A DNA stretch of 64,000 bases, taken from positions 124,001 through 188,000 of the forward strand of contig JAACJK010000004.1 of assembly GCA_013368325.1 (NCBI GenBank). Direction: 5' to 3'. Source of the DNA: Ephemerocybe angulata. Taxonomy: Eukaryota > Basidiomycota > Agaricomycetes > Agaricales > Psathyrellaceae. Shown here one piece after another: positions 23,106 through 34,604 of the stretch. Within the stretch, counting starts at the first letter, position 1. Each line of letters starts with the position of its first letter. A model generated the notes under the pieces. The model had not been told where the DNA came from, did no database searches, and saw nothing but the letters and a program-made list of their open reading frames with translations. The position numbers and the translations under genes are program-made.

Positions 23106-23486
23106 GAGGAAGGAGCAATGCAAAGAGACAGGAATTCTTGCAATGGACTTTGTTATCATACCTGGGTGGAACGACATCCTTCTTTAATACCCTTCGCTTT
23201 TTTCTGCTATTGATTTTACTCGTCGATTGACGAACGACAACGGACCGTAGGATGTACAACGCTCGTTTCTATACTCTTTCTTTACCACATGGATAGACAG
23301 CATGACACTCTCTTAATGTCAGTCGTATCCCTCCTAAATACCGCCTCGCTGTATATCGCTTGTTCTCTACGGAACAGTTAGTTGTGAATAGAATTGGAAC
23401 CTTTTAACCGAAGAACATGTGCGACTGCCAGGGACGAGGAGAGTGTGCTTGATACTTTCGATTTTTGGTCTATTTATGTACTCGTA
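23106..23486. other. Convergent 3' region
   Basis: Shared 3' flank of the plus-strand oxidase and the minus-strand gene at 23487. AT-rich, as expected for 3' ends; nothing else seen. Confidence 0.5.
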
Positions 23487-24676
23487 TTAGTCGATATCTG
23501 AGTCGATATCTGATTCAATCTCGCTACTTTCAGGGCTCTCCCCTTCAGCCAAATCACCGATGTGCTCTGTGAAAAGCCATTCAACTCTCTTCAAGCTCGG
23601 GATATCGTTGTATCTATATCTCGTGCCCCTCACCCCGACGAACTCTGCGATTTCTCGCTTTTTGAACGACACCCATTCCCGGTGGAAGGATGCAGGGCTG
23701 CTGCCCGGGATCGTGCAATCACAGCATTCCCCCGACCACAGCAGCGGGTTCGACGCCGCATTGTCGACAAGTAATAGTGGGTATGCTTTCCAGTGTGGGG
23801 TGTCTCTTGGAAATATTTGGACTGTAAGAGAGACGGTCTCCAATTGTTTCAAACAAGATAGGATGTTGTGATATTGCATCTGCAATCCATTAGCGCCTGT
23901 CAACCCGAAATATTAGCAACGTACCGGTAGCCCGGTGCCGTTCTCAAACGCTATGCGCGCTGGGTACGGAGGTCGAATTTCCAGCGGGCCACTGGTGTTG
24001 CAGAGGTCGCACCAGGTGTATCTTGAACGGAACCTCAAGGTTTTCAAGTTCTTGAATTTCTTGATTCCATCGAAAAACGGTGGGCTCGGTCGAAAGTGGG
24101 TGTGGCCAAAGGTCGGAAGTGGAGCGTCGATGATGAGTTCAACCACACTTGAGGGGATTTTGTTGTGGAACCATTCGAACGGGCTGCCTGGAAGCTTGGT
24201 GTCTGAATACTGGAGCAACGGTAGATCCAGTCGGACGACTTCCAGTTTTCCTAGGACCCTGAGGTCGACTAGTTCACCTGGCTGCAGGCTCTTTGGAAGC
24301 ATACAGTGCAAGGTCCTGTTGAGTTCAAGTCAGTTCGGTCCCAGAACGTCGACTCGATGCTACCTAGATAAGAGTGGTGAACTTACGTCGTCCATTTAGG
24401 TAGCATCGGAAAAAGTCGACAGCCAGTCTTCACATCGCTGGGGGACGTTATCCGCAGTGATTTAAACCATGTCTCCAGACAGATCTCGCGATATGCCTTG
24501 GAGCCAGAGGATAGTGAAGCGAGGGCCTTCCAAGGTGGCTTTGTCGAAAGATCACTCTCGTTCTTGATATGACGAAGATCTCCGATTAATCGAGCAGGTT
24601 CAGAGTCATATGAAGCTTCCACGATCTGCCTGACAATTTCGAGGGGTATGAAGCGAGTACTAGTCTGGTCGGTCAT
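23487..24676 (-). CDS. Hypothetical protein, possibly F-box-like
   Basis: Three exons: 24387-24676, 23925-24315 and 23487-23879, giving 357 residues. The start, MTDQTSTRFIPLEIVRQIVE, resembles the beginning of degenerate F-box domains common in basidiomycetes, followed by an amphipathic region (LASLSSGSKAYREICLETWF). The middle has short leucine/valine-rich segments such as LVDLRVLGKLEVVRLDLPLL and KFKNLKTLRFRSRYTW that look like irregular LRRs. The C-terminus is acidic (ESSEIESDIDSDID). The second intron ends at the second of two possible AG sites, because only that one (after TTGCAG) keeps frame. No firm function can be given; a substrate adaptor role is the most likely guess. Confidence 0.7.
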
Positions 24677-25152
24677 GGTGGTAGGAAGCAAAAGTTGTCG
24701 CTGATACGTTTGTACGATTGCCAGGCCGGCGCCAAACAGGGGCGCTAAATAATTGGTGACTCCTGTCAATGATCTTGTTACGCGACGATATCGCCCTTTG
24801 ACCTGAAACCTAGACAACGATTCTACAGCAGCCATTCTTAAGCGCTTAAGCGTTTGCCTTTCAAAAGTCTAGAATCTCACAATTTGAAGCCCATTCAAGT
24901 ACTGCTGTGTTGGGGAGCCACTGCGCTGGTGCTGCGGCACAGGCAGGGCCGACAGCGGCCAACGGTCCAAGGCTGTTCTCCCCGAGCCTTGCCAGGTGGT
25001 GAGCTCTAAACACCGACACACTCCGCAGCCAAACTTGCTTTTCATCTCCCTCAAATACGACGACTTCATGATCCATATCTACTGTCTTCACGACGTCCTC
25101 GCCCTCGACATATCACTCAATCACCCCACATAAACTCCTGCCAACACCCACG
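24677..25152. other. Divergent promoter region
   Basis: Separates the minus-strand hypothetical gene from the plus-strand lipase. No further feature is supported. Confidence 0.5.
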
Positions 25153-26818
25153 ATGTTCATGTCAATGAGCATGAAGCCCAGGACGAAGTCAGCCGGAAGC
25201 TTGCCCCCCAGCGAGGAGCCGGTCTTCAGCCCCCAGTGGTGGATGGGTGCCACAGAGGAGCTGCTGCCGGACTCTCCTATCCAAGCTCCTCGTGCCTCAG
25301 GCGAAGTTCATGCAATCAGCCTAAAAACCACCGTGTCACGACCCAATTCGGCTTCATCCTCACCTCGGGCCTCGTTGTCCTCCGAATCCAAGTCCAAAAC
25401 CGCAGACTCGATAAATGAATTTGGAACGTTGGATCCCTCTCCCTACTCCGAAGCCACCTTCCACCAGTTCGTCACGATGAAGAAGGGAAGCCTTAAGCTT
25501 AACACGTTCAAGAGAACCCACAAGAAGACTTCCTCTCGAGACTCCGAACAACTCGGTGGAACCGTGACGTCCTCGACAGACTCCGAGCGACAGATGTACG
25601 CTCAGGAGAGGTTGGACAACTTTCGTTGGCTATCCAAGCTCCTAGGGTCGTATGCGGATTGCGACCCCCTTACTGAAAAGGACGAAGTCGACCATAAGAC
25701 GGCGGCCAAAGTATATGATATATGTGAGTTGGCTTCCTTTCGAGAAGTGGAAGGATATTAGACTCATGGCATGACTAGGTCAATTCGCCGAGCTGGTATA
25801 CAGTGCAGTCCCAGTCGAGCTGCTCGTCAAGCATAGCAAAGCCCTCGAAGAAGCCGACATACTGCAGGAGTACCGACACGCCCTCGGCGACTCTATCTTC
25901 GTTGGGAGCGTTAACGGTGCTAAGACCGACCTGACCGCCTATGTCGTGTTCAGGAGAAGCACTGGCCAGTTGGTGGTGTCGATTTCTGGGACGTCCAAAC
26001 CCAAGCATATGGTCCAGAATCTGCGCGCTGTACGAACGATTTGGCCCGGGCTTCCGTCGTCCGAACATGTTGACAGGACGGCCAAGGACTCAATTCCGAC
26101 TGTCCATTCGGGCTTCCTGACACTGTATAGAGACATCAAGTCGGATTTGGAGCAGTGTATCGGGGACGGCATTGCTGCACACCATCCAGCAGAGCTCGTT
26201 ATAACAGGGCACAGTATGGGTGGAAGCGTCGCGCATCTTCTCTCCATGGACTTGCTTGGTCCCAACCTGACCATCGAAATACCGAAGAAGATGACGCTCG
26301 CTACATTCGGTGCGCCAAGGACGGGGAATGCGGTACTTGTGCAGCATTTTAGGAAGCTTGTACGGGAGTATAAAGGCCAATTCGAGGAGTACTCCGTCAA
26401 AGGGTACAATGATGGTACGTTCCTTCAAGTTGGCCACCTCCCAATACTCGATAAGGCAGCTTACATGTGGAATCTAGGTGTCGTCTCTGTGCCACCGCGC
26501 TCCTTAGGATATGTGCACTTCTGCCAGAGACCGATCTACGCTTTCCGGCGAAAGATGTATTGGGTCCCTGACGGACAGAGCGAGGCATCGCTATTCCATG
26601 TCGAGAACTCGGATGCAGACGTCTCCCAGGAAAACAGCTTTCCTCGAGGGGGGCATAACTACTATGGCCGCGACCTGGAGGGAATGAGGCGGACGTTGGA
26701 AGGTCTCCACGCGGCCGGGTTTCCCGAGAAGCCAGATTGGCAGTCTCAGTTTTGGAAGGACGCGAGGAAAGGGGGAGACTTGGATAGGGCAAAAACTAAG
26801 GATAGCTTGAAGCCGTGA
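25153..26818 (+). CDS. Class-3 (fungal lipase-like) alpha/beta-hydrolase
   Basis: Two exons, 25153-25723 and 25779-26818, give 536 residues. The first 190 residues are Ser/Lys-rich and look disordered, without a signal peptide, so the enzyme is probably intracellular. The second exon carries the lipase-3 domain: QLVVSISGT (oxyanion strand), then ELVITGHSMGGSVAH, the nucleophile elbow with Ser near residue 335, followed by KKMTLATFGAPRTGN, a family strand. Candidate Asp and His residues follow in the FLQVGHLPILDKAA and LGYVHF region. Members hydrolyse acylglycerols or phospholipids. An alternative start at one of the internal Met codons in MFMSMSMKP would change only the extreme N-terminus. 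The long N-terminal extension compared with about 300 residues for minimal members may be regulatory. Confidence 0.85.
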
Positions 26819-26962
26819 TAGTCGTATGCCAACGAAAACTGACATTCTAGAATACCGTGAATACCTTCACCTCATACCCCATTTCTATAAATACCATCAT
26901 AGTGTACAACGTCCCCAAGTATGTATTCCGACATCCCAACCTGTACATAGGAAAGGCGATGT

Positions 26963-27713
26963 TTACCAATCGCCTTGCAGCTCGCACAGCCGACGAATAA
27001 TGAACTTCCGCCTATCCTCGTTCCTCCCTATCATAAAGTCGCATGCTATGAATGGCAGAGTGCTGAGACCCATGACCGTGACAACGATCGCAACTGGTGT
27101 TGGGTGCTGGGTCCAGACGTAGACGTAGATCCCAGCAAGCATGGCCGCAATACCAATCATGACGAAAGGGAGCGGAATCATGAGCGACAGCGCCATAAAC
27201 TTGTGAGCCAAGCTTGGAGGACCAATATTGATGCTGGCAGAGTCGAAATCTACCGGTTTTGCACCTGTCGCTGAGTCCACTTTGCGCCCGTTCGTTTTGA
27301 GCTGTAGGAGCTTGTTCAGGAGGGTCTGCTCGGCGTCACGCATGCGCTCGAGCCAGCGGATGGTGAGGTACCCCATCATGGCTGCCATTATGTCGACGAG
27401 CATGCCGCCCATGAAGAGGGCGTTTATGGCCCGTATTCCCAGGGTGTCGTCCTTGTCTATCGTTAGACTCATGAGTTGGGCCTGGATAGCTGCAACGAAG
27501 CCGGCCTGGTAAACCGTGTTCAATTGAATGTCTCCAGACATCTAAAAGAGAACTTACTGCAACACAGAGAGCATTAAATCCGCTGATGAGGCTGTCGTAC
27601 TGGATTTTGTCGGGAGGAGAATCCCCAGTTGCAGACGCTGGGACTTCTTTCAACTCCTCAACCAAGTAGTCGGCTTTGGCCATGCTGTCGTGTCTGTGCT
27701 GCTGCCTGGACAT
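26963..27713 (-). CDS. Hypothetical membrane protein
   Basis: Two exons, 27558-27713 and 26963-27505, give 232 residues. The 52-nt intron ends at TTTACCAG; an earlier AG would leave a 16-nt intron and is rejected. The N-terminal 40 residues are hydrophilic. Hydrophobic segments then include AGFVAAIQAQLMSLT, INALFMGGMLVDIMAAMMGYL, FMALSLMIPLPFVMIGIAAML and AIVVTVMGLSTLPFIACDFM, so three or four transmembrane helices are likely. The layout, a soluble head, a helix pair, a hydrophilic linker with a basic and acidic patch, then another helix pair, is common in lineage-specific basidiomycete proteins of unknown function. It is convergent with the lipase gene, with only 144 bp between the stops. 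Confidence 0.72.
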
Positions 27714-28822
27714 AGCCTGATCTTGAGGAGAGAGGGGAGATGTCCAGTACTTCCGTGAACTAGATCCTTGCCGGTGTGTCCTCGGCGACTACGCCTTTTT
27801 ATATGGGAGAATCATTCTGTCTGTCAGTGTCATTTCCTGCAAAGCCTTAGAAGTGGAGCCCTCGTGGTGCCAGCTTTGACTCGCGAGATCATCGTCATTT
27901 CGCCTGTGAGGGTTGTATTCAGGCCTCAATAGCTTTTGGGATTTCCTTCGCAATGACCTTACTCACCTTTGTACGTACTTACCGGATGTATAAGCTTGAA
28001 TTCAGAAGCTGAAGTCGCATTCTGATGTCCACCGACATGGGCGCTACACAGATGATCGCGCGAGAAATCGACCGTACGCGTGTCAGAGCCCCTTCCTTCC
28101 GCACCGTCACATCCACGCCCCACCCGCATTTTCTTTTGAATAGGGAGACGCTTGTGCAATGACTTTTCCAGATTCAAGCATGCCTGGACACGGTGAGAAG
28201 GTGTGCAGAACCAAAATAGCACGATATGTCAACTCTAACTCCCAGTGACTGTGAAAGGTACCATTGCCCCCGTAACGCAGCACGTCCTTCCAATTGAAGG
28301 TACGGCATGCATGTCTTTCATTTGAGCGGGAGTTCCGACTCATATAACGCACAGGGACCACGGTAGCGGCGTCGAGGATAGCTTTCTGCGCACAATGCCC
28401 GGGGTGCGTTGGCCCTAGTGGCTTTTACCTCCATGGGCGCTTATCGCGATACGTGACCAAGAATTGCTCGTGCTCGTTGTACAGACCCTTGGCCCTCTTT
28501 CACAAACGGTAAGTGGATCCACAGCTGATGAAATCGCCCTCGTCTGCGCTGTCACCATGCTGCCTTCCTCCTGGTACAGTACTGGGCTATGAGGGTGACA
28601 CTGGGGAGGTATACGGACACGATGCGAGGTTAGATCGGAACCAGATGTGCACCGATTCCATGAGGCCTGCTTCCAGTGCTCATGTCACTCAATGTGGAAG
28701 GAATATAATCCTCTGAAGCGAGGATCTTCCCGTGCGCACGACCCACCTCTAAGTCTGGGCTCTTAGTGGAATCACTTGTCCACCCTCACTTAGCCTGCCC
28801 CTCGTTCATTCACCATTCAACA
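27714..28822. other. Intergenic, 1.1 kb
   Basis: Promoter region of the minus-strand membrane protein gene, and of the plus-strand hydrolase whose transcript must begin before 28823. No gene is supported. Confidence 0.5.
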
Positions 28823-30146
28823 AGTGCGTCCATCCGTTTAGCGTTTAGAGGCTTGGGACTAACCTTGACTTTGTAGTGAATCTGTGCCCGACTTTGACAT
28901 GCCCAGTTATCCTGATCCACGGCTGGACAGACGTTCCCGCTGAAACTGGGACGTGGAAGGTCGTCGAGAAGTTCTTGAACAGGAACGGGATACACTTCTT
29001 TGTCCCCGCAATTGCTCGCTATGGAACCATTGAGGAGCGCTCTCAGTTGCTTATCAAAGACATGGCTTCGCTGTACCAGAAGGGCCAGACGGTCCATCTC
29101 ATTGGACACTCACTGGTAAGTGCGGTGACTCGAAACCTCGCACGTTAATCTAGGAGCTCTCGATTAACGAGATGAACAGGGCGGGCTCGTTGCAAGAGAG
29201 ATTGCGGGGCGTGAAGAGCTGCCTTTCCGTGTGCTCTCCGTAACAACGCTCGTGAGTTATATTGCCTTCTCGTCTTGATTTCAAGACTGAGACGTCCTTC
29301 TCCCCTCAGGGTTCCCCAAACCGTGGGCTCCGGTATCTGGATGTCATTCCAGTAATGGATGGGACAAGCGGTATGTGCCCTACATCCCACAGTATGATGA
29401 ATCCGCTCAAAGGATATGTATATGACAGAGGATGCAGCGACCATTCGCAGCATCTTTGGAACCGACTTTGGCGGGTTGACGAACCTGTCATGCAAATTCA
29501 TGAACGAGTTCAACCAGAAGACGAAGAATAATCCCGATGTAAAGTATTTCAGTTGGGCGGGAGAGATCGTTATACCCACCGTCTCATATGCGTGAGCACG
29601 ACTCTTGGCTTATTCTAATCTGGATCTCGGGCGCTCATTCGCCTGTTTGATTATCTAGCCCTCATTGGCTCATCGTTGCTCGGTTTTACACAAAAAGCGA
29701 TGGCATTGTGGGCGTGGAGACTGCAAAGTGGGACACCGATCTTGGCCCTGGAACACATCTAGGAACAGTCGCAGGATTAACGCAGTACGTTTACTATGTT
29801 GGATGTTCTCGCCCTATCTCATTCACCGACTGCTGTCTACTTCAGCTCGTCTATCGTGTGTTTGGAAGTATTCGTCAAGACTCTTCCACATCTTCGAGCC
29901 ACTGAGCTGGGTTCGACCGCACCTGTTGAAACTATCAGTCGAGGCTTCCGTGATCAGCTTGCTCGTCGCGTTGTCGGGCATAAGAGTGCGTTCGAAGGGC
30001 GCTTGATGGCTTGGAAGGATACGAAGAGGCATGGGAGTGGGGATGGATCGTCGGGATACGCCTTTGATGCGTCGCATGGGTATAAGTATGCGCACAGTCC
30101 GACAGGCTCTCTCAACTTTTCGCTTGATGCAAAGGAGAAACAGTGA
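28823..30146 (+). CDS. Alpha/beta-hydrolase (lipase-like) with a start codon split by an intron
   Basis: Exons: 28823 (first base of ATG), 28877-29115, 29180-29251, 29310-29370, 29429-29591, 29659-29784 and 29846-30146; 320 residues in frame. The 53-nt first intron has a strong donor GTGCGT, branch-like ACTAAC and acceptor TTTGTAG, and joins A to TG to make MNLCPTLTCPVILIHGWTD. Features of the fold: VILIHG (oxyanion region), HLIGHSLGGLVARE (nucleophile Ser elbow, itself created by splicing), and RVLSVTTLGSPNRG, the next strand. Asp in FYTKSDGIVG and His in the C-terminal third are candidates for the rest of the triad. No signal peptide is seen, so a cytosolic or lipid-droplet lipase is likely. 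An upstream in-frame start in an unseen exon cannot be excluded. Confidence 0.78.
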
Positions 30147-30151
30147 ATAAA
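30146..30151 (+). terminator. Polyadenylation signal AATAAA overlapping the stop codon
   Basis: AATAAA begins on the last base of the TGA stop of the preceding hydrolase. A canonical signal this close would give a very short 3' UTR, so a later signal may be the functional one. Confidence 0.35.
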
Positions 30152-31055
30152 GTAGAAGCATTTATAGGACACAATGTATGTAATATCTCTATGTCTATGC
30201 AAAATTCCAATCCTTTCCAAGATAGTTCGCTATCTCTCCAATGGCATCGATCGCCTTTCCTCGTGTACTCTCGTCCGAGACCTTGAAGAACCAACTCTTT
30301 CCGTCCTAAGGGAGAAGTCCAACACTCTGTTGAGGAAACATGATTTGCCCAATGGTATTCCATCGGGCCAGTTTCAAGTTGTCCGCCTCCCTCAAATCAA
30401 AGCATTTGAGATAGACGATGTGCTGAAGATATCCCTCCTTCAGCAGCCCTGGCAACTTGTGTGATTCGAAATGTGGATTCGTGGCTTGGCTCACCAGAAA
30501 TCTAGCAGATACTGCACTGTCTTCGGAGTAGAAACCTTCCACGGCGCACTGGCGCAGCATGGTGAAGGGTTGGATGGCTCAGGCTCCCCATAACAGCGAA
30601 AACGTTGTGTTTTGATACGAGTAGCAAGTACCTTCAGGGTGCACAGGGGGAGAAGAATAAGGAGCAGTTTACCGCAAGACTCGGCGGAATTCAATGGCAA
30701 GAAGCCGTGGAGCCAGCAATCGTCATTTTACCGCGGGTGCTTCCTAATGTTTGTATGGGTACCACACCCTGACCAGATTAGCCGGCTTTGCTGTCGCCTT
30801 TCCAGGGGTTTCATGGTTCTCGATACCATATCCCACAATCGTTTGGGCGCTTATCTGCGGACTAACTTCGGCGCTTCGGCCGCCTTGTTATATTTTCAGA
30901 GGCGAGCCAAACACCGGCCGGCGCGCCCTCCTCTGCGGAGTCTGGAGCGACTTCGAGCCTCACCTGTTCGACCACGAAACCAAGTTCGACCGTCATTTCC
31001 CCCTCGCTCGATAACGCCAGAAAACGTGGATTCTCCTTCAGAACAGAAGTCTGGA
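30152..31055. other. Intergenic, 0.9 kb
   Basis: Leads into the start of the BEM46-like gene. A minus-strand open stretch around 30310-30560 (contains EGFYSEDSAVSARFLVSQ) has no partner exons and is not called. Confidence 0.45.
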
Positions 31056-32504
31056 ATGTCTGGTTTCTTGCCGTCTTTAGAGAGCTTTGCCAAGGTGCGA
31101 TAGTTCAACCACATGGACTTGTGGTAATGAATGACGGTGGCGGCGTGTTAACCATCTGCTACTATATTTCTCTAGGGTACGCTTGCGACGGCAACAGCGT
31201 TGGGCACGGTCGGTATGTGCACCTTGGAAGATATGTGAAAAGACGGAAGTTGAAGCTGTGGCACAGGGGCTGGGTTGCTGTGGTACGGGCAGAACTACCT
31301 CATTTACCCCTCAGCGTTTCCGCCAGGTTCGCGGAATGGTGAGTATCTTTGTTATATCTCTATCTCGGTTTGTAACTTGACGATAACTTGACGATATATA
31401 GATGTCGCGAAACCCAGCGACTTTGGAATTCCGTACCAAGACGTGGAACTGAAGACCCCAGACAACGTCCTCCTCCGCTGCTACCTCCTCGTCCAGAAAC
31501 GCGAACTCTCAACATCACATCCCGACGCCCTCTTCCTCGACGAGGGGAATGTAACAGAAGAGCAGGTCCGCTATTCCATTCCTTCTTTCTTTGCCTCTCT
31601 CCGTAGCCCTCGATCGCCACACTCACAATGAATAATGAATGCCACAGTTCATCGCCAGCCGGCCGACGGTGCTCATGTTCCACGGGAACGGCGGGAACCA
31701 TGGACACCGAATCCCGCTCGCGAAGATCTTCTACATGCGCATGCGGTGTAACGTCTTCATGATGTCCTACCGAGGGTACGGCCTCTCCGAAGGCTCGCCC
31801 TCAGAAAAAGGTGCGTCCCCACACTCCCCAGCCTCATGTTCCCTCACCCTCTCTTAAATTACCCTAAAAGGCCTGCAAACCGACGCCCAGACGGCCCTGA
31901 ACTATATCCTCGAGCACCCGCTCTTCGCGCAGACCCCAATAATCCTCTACGGCCAAAGCATCGGCGGCGCCGTCAGCATCGACCTCGCGTCCAAGAACCC
32001 CACGCGCATCGCCGCGCTCATCCTCGAGAACACCTTCACCTCGCTGCCCTCGCTCGTCCCGCACGCCCTCCCCGTGCTCGGCCCCGTCTCCTTCCTGTGC
32101 CACCAGAAGTGGGATTCCATTAACAAGATACCGATGATTCCGGCGACGACGCCCGTGTTGATGCTCAGTGGGATGCAGGATGAGATTGTGCCGAAGGAGC
32201 ATATGAGGGCGCTTTGGGAGGCGGTGGCGAGGAGGGGGAGAAGGGGGGTGCAGGGGAGGGGAAGGAGGAGAGGGCGAAGTATATGGAGTTTGAGGAGGGG
32301 GGGCATAGTATGTGGTTTCTTTTTTTCTGTTGTTGAGGGTGTTTTTGCTGATGATGATGTTGAACAGATGATACGTGTGTGCAGCCGGGGTATTGGAGTG
32401 CGATTATTGAGTTTGTGACGAGCTTGAGTGATGGGAAGAGGCCGAAGCCGTTGAGGTCGTCGTCCAGCAGGAAGTCGAAGACTGAACGCCCGGATCCCTT
32501 TTAG
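31056..32504 (+). CDS. BEM46/ABHD13-type alpha/beta-hydrolase, apparent one-base deletion
   Basis: Seven exons: 31056-31094, 31176-31212, 31267-31338, 31402-31565, 31648-31810, 31871-32307 and 32368-32504. The start MSGFLPSLESFAK joins to GTLATATALGTVGAGLLWYG, the single membrane anchor, then QNYLIYPSAFPPGSR. The hydrolase core has FHGNGGNHGHR, YRGYGLSEGSP, ILYGQSIGGAVS (nucleophile Ser), LSGMQDEIVP (Asp) and EGGHNDTC (His), so the triad is complete. BEM46 proteins are membrane-bound serine hydrolases of the endomembrane system linked to cell polarity. Summed exon length is one base short of a multiple of three. The frame changes after ALWEAVARRG in a G-rich run near 32234-32238, then continues perfectly to the stop. 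A missing G in that homopolymer (real or a sequencing error) explains this; 349 residues would result. Confidence 0.8.
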
Positions 32505-34604
32505 GTGGGATTAAGGACGTGTCGCGCCGACCGTCATTCGGTCGTTGGTATTGAACAATGAATGCATCCCGCATTAGGAGTTGGCAAGTCATTTTGGAGG
32601 TGCACGGGCACTATCTCTCTCGTCTTGCAGTGCGCCCGCCCTCCTTTCATTTATTCCCTTTTTCTCGGCTTTTCAGTTATCGCTTTGTTTGTATTCTTAT
32701 GTGTGTACTTTTTATATGACGTATACCAGCTTAGATTCCCTTCGCCGACGAGTGCTGATGCAGCTTTCTTCTTGCTTAGAACTCCCTTTGAAGAGCCTCG
32801 ACTGGATATTTGGCCTTCGTATGGAGCGATTCCAGCGGCTTCAGGGTGTGGTAAAAGTCTATCGCAGCCACACGACCAGCGGTACTGCAGAGCCAGGTTC
32901 TTCTACGATCGAGCTGGGGTTCCGGAATGAAAGACGTCTTCGTCCGCCGCCACCGTACGAGTGATTTGCGTGCTTCTGTGTGGGCGGCTCCTTCGACTCT
33001 CGGAGCCCTGGAGATACTTACATGGTTGAAGGCGTATAATCCCGCTGATCATCTGGCTGGGAGCGGTAGGCTGTAGCACCTCCAACGGCCCCTTCAGCTC
33101 CCACTCCTTTCGGTCTTGGTGTGCTCTTGGTGTCACTTCCAATCAACTGTTGCAGGATCCAGGTCCCAGGAACAAGCGCCTCTCGTCTGAGCTCCGTTCA
33201 GGTGCCAATCCAGCTGGATTCTGTTCGGGACGCAGATAGCACTGAAGGCTTTCGGACGTCGGTATGGGCGGCAATCCGGACCTTGCGCAGCTTCTACGTG
33301 GGTAGTCCTTGAAAATAGGATTTTCATGAGTAGAAGACGAGCAGGATTTACGTGGGGTGGTGTGTATCACAGAGTATGAGCTTGTGTGGGCGCTGGCATG
33401 AGGTATGTGGCGATATGGGTAACATCTTGTCGAAGAGGAGTTTTGGATTATTCTTCAGGGTTTTGGGTTGGTGGCTGCAAGACTGCTGGGTGGGACAGCG
33501 CAATCAGGTGCAGTATGTATCCACGAGGATTCTCATTTCATTGTGGAGAGATCATAATCCCGCAACATATGAGAAGGATCGGCGGCTCCGACGGAGTTCA
33601 TATTGTGGCGGATACCCCTGAGTCGGAGCAGGACAGGACCTCTATCGCTTGGATAAGGTCTAATTGCGGTTTGAGCGACAGATGCTCGACAGTGTGACGG
33701 GCGTCTGCCACCTTCTTTTGGGGGGACGACTTCCTTAGGTTCGGTACCAATCCCCTCCTTTCGATGTTTGGTAAACCAAACAAACGCCTTTTATGGGCGT
33801 TTTTCGAGCTCAGCTCGAACCTTCGAAGAAGGGGCTTGGGACAAGATCGTACAAACCTACCAACACGTTCTAATCGACCTCTACACTTTTCCTGACCTCC
33901 CTTCAATTCCAACCGCCCCTCATTTTGATCTTTCGATGCTAATCTATTATTTAATACACATTTTACCCACAAACTCGCGCTTTAAGCAACCCAAATGGAG
34001 TCATTGAGAAACGCGTCGGGACGCGAATCTACGACTTCCTGATGCATGACCAGGAGCGCAAATAGGCACAAATAGGCGCCGGGCTTGCTGGCGGCGAAGT
34101 TCGGACCTTGGTCTGTTTTCTCATCCTGTGCCTCGACTTGGGCGTCTAAATCTGGGGCTCCTGGCTACTGTCGACCTGGAAACTATGTAGAACGATAAAA
34201 CTTGTAATTCTAGGGGCTCTGGACAGGACTTGACTCGCCGACTGCTGGGACGGACGAGCGCTCACAGACGACATCGATCAGCGCTTCAAGTAGCATTAAT
34301 GAAGCTCTCTTCTGGAAGGTGTATTGCTGCCTTAGACTACGCGTCGAATATGATGCTCTGCCCTCCAAAAACGCCGATTTGCTAGGGGGATACGACCAGC
34401 TGGAGCTCAGCCAACCTTTTGACTTGACATGATGCATATGCCTGGCATACTGCCACTCTTGAATAATCTTGAATGATCATGAGCAGAACCGCGGCGCGAA
34501 ATCACGCGTAAACGATCGGTCGTGTATCTGCGCACGCTGCCCTTCTGGGATTTATCCCAGCCCCCGCCGCTTCGTTCGCTACCACCACCATCCCAGCGCC
34601 CAGG
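32505..34604. other. Intergenic, 2.1 kb
   Basis: No gene is supported. Contains the 3' end of the BEM46-like gene and the promoter of the O-methyltransferase gene. Open frames on both strands lack codon bias, splice context and motifs. Confidence 0.5.

Noticed and set aside
27542..27557. 16-nt intron in the membrane protein gene
   Set aside because: Too short to be spliced; the 52-nt alternative ending at TTTACCAG keeps frame and gives a better N-terminal helix.
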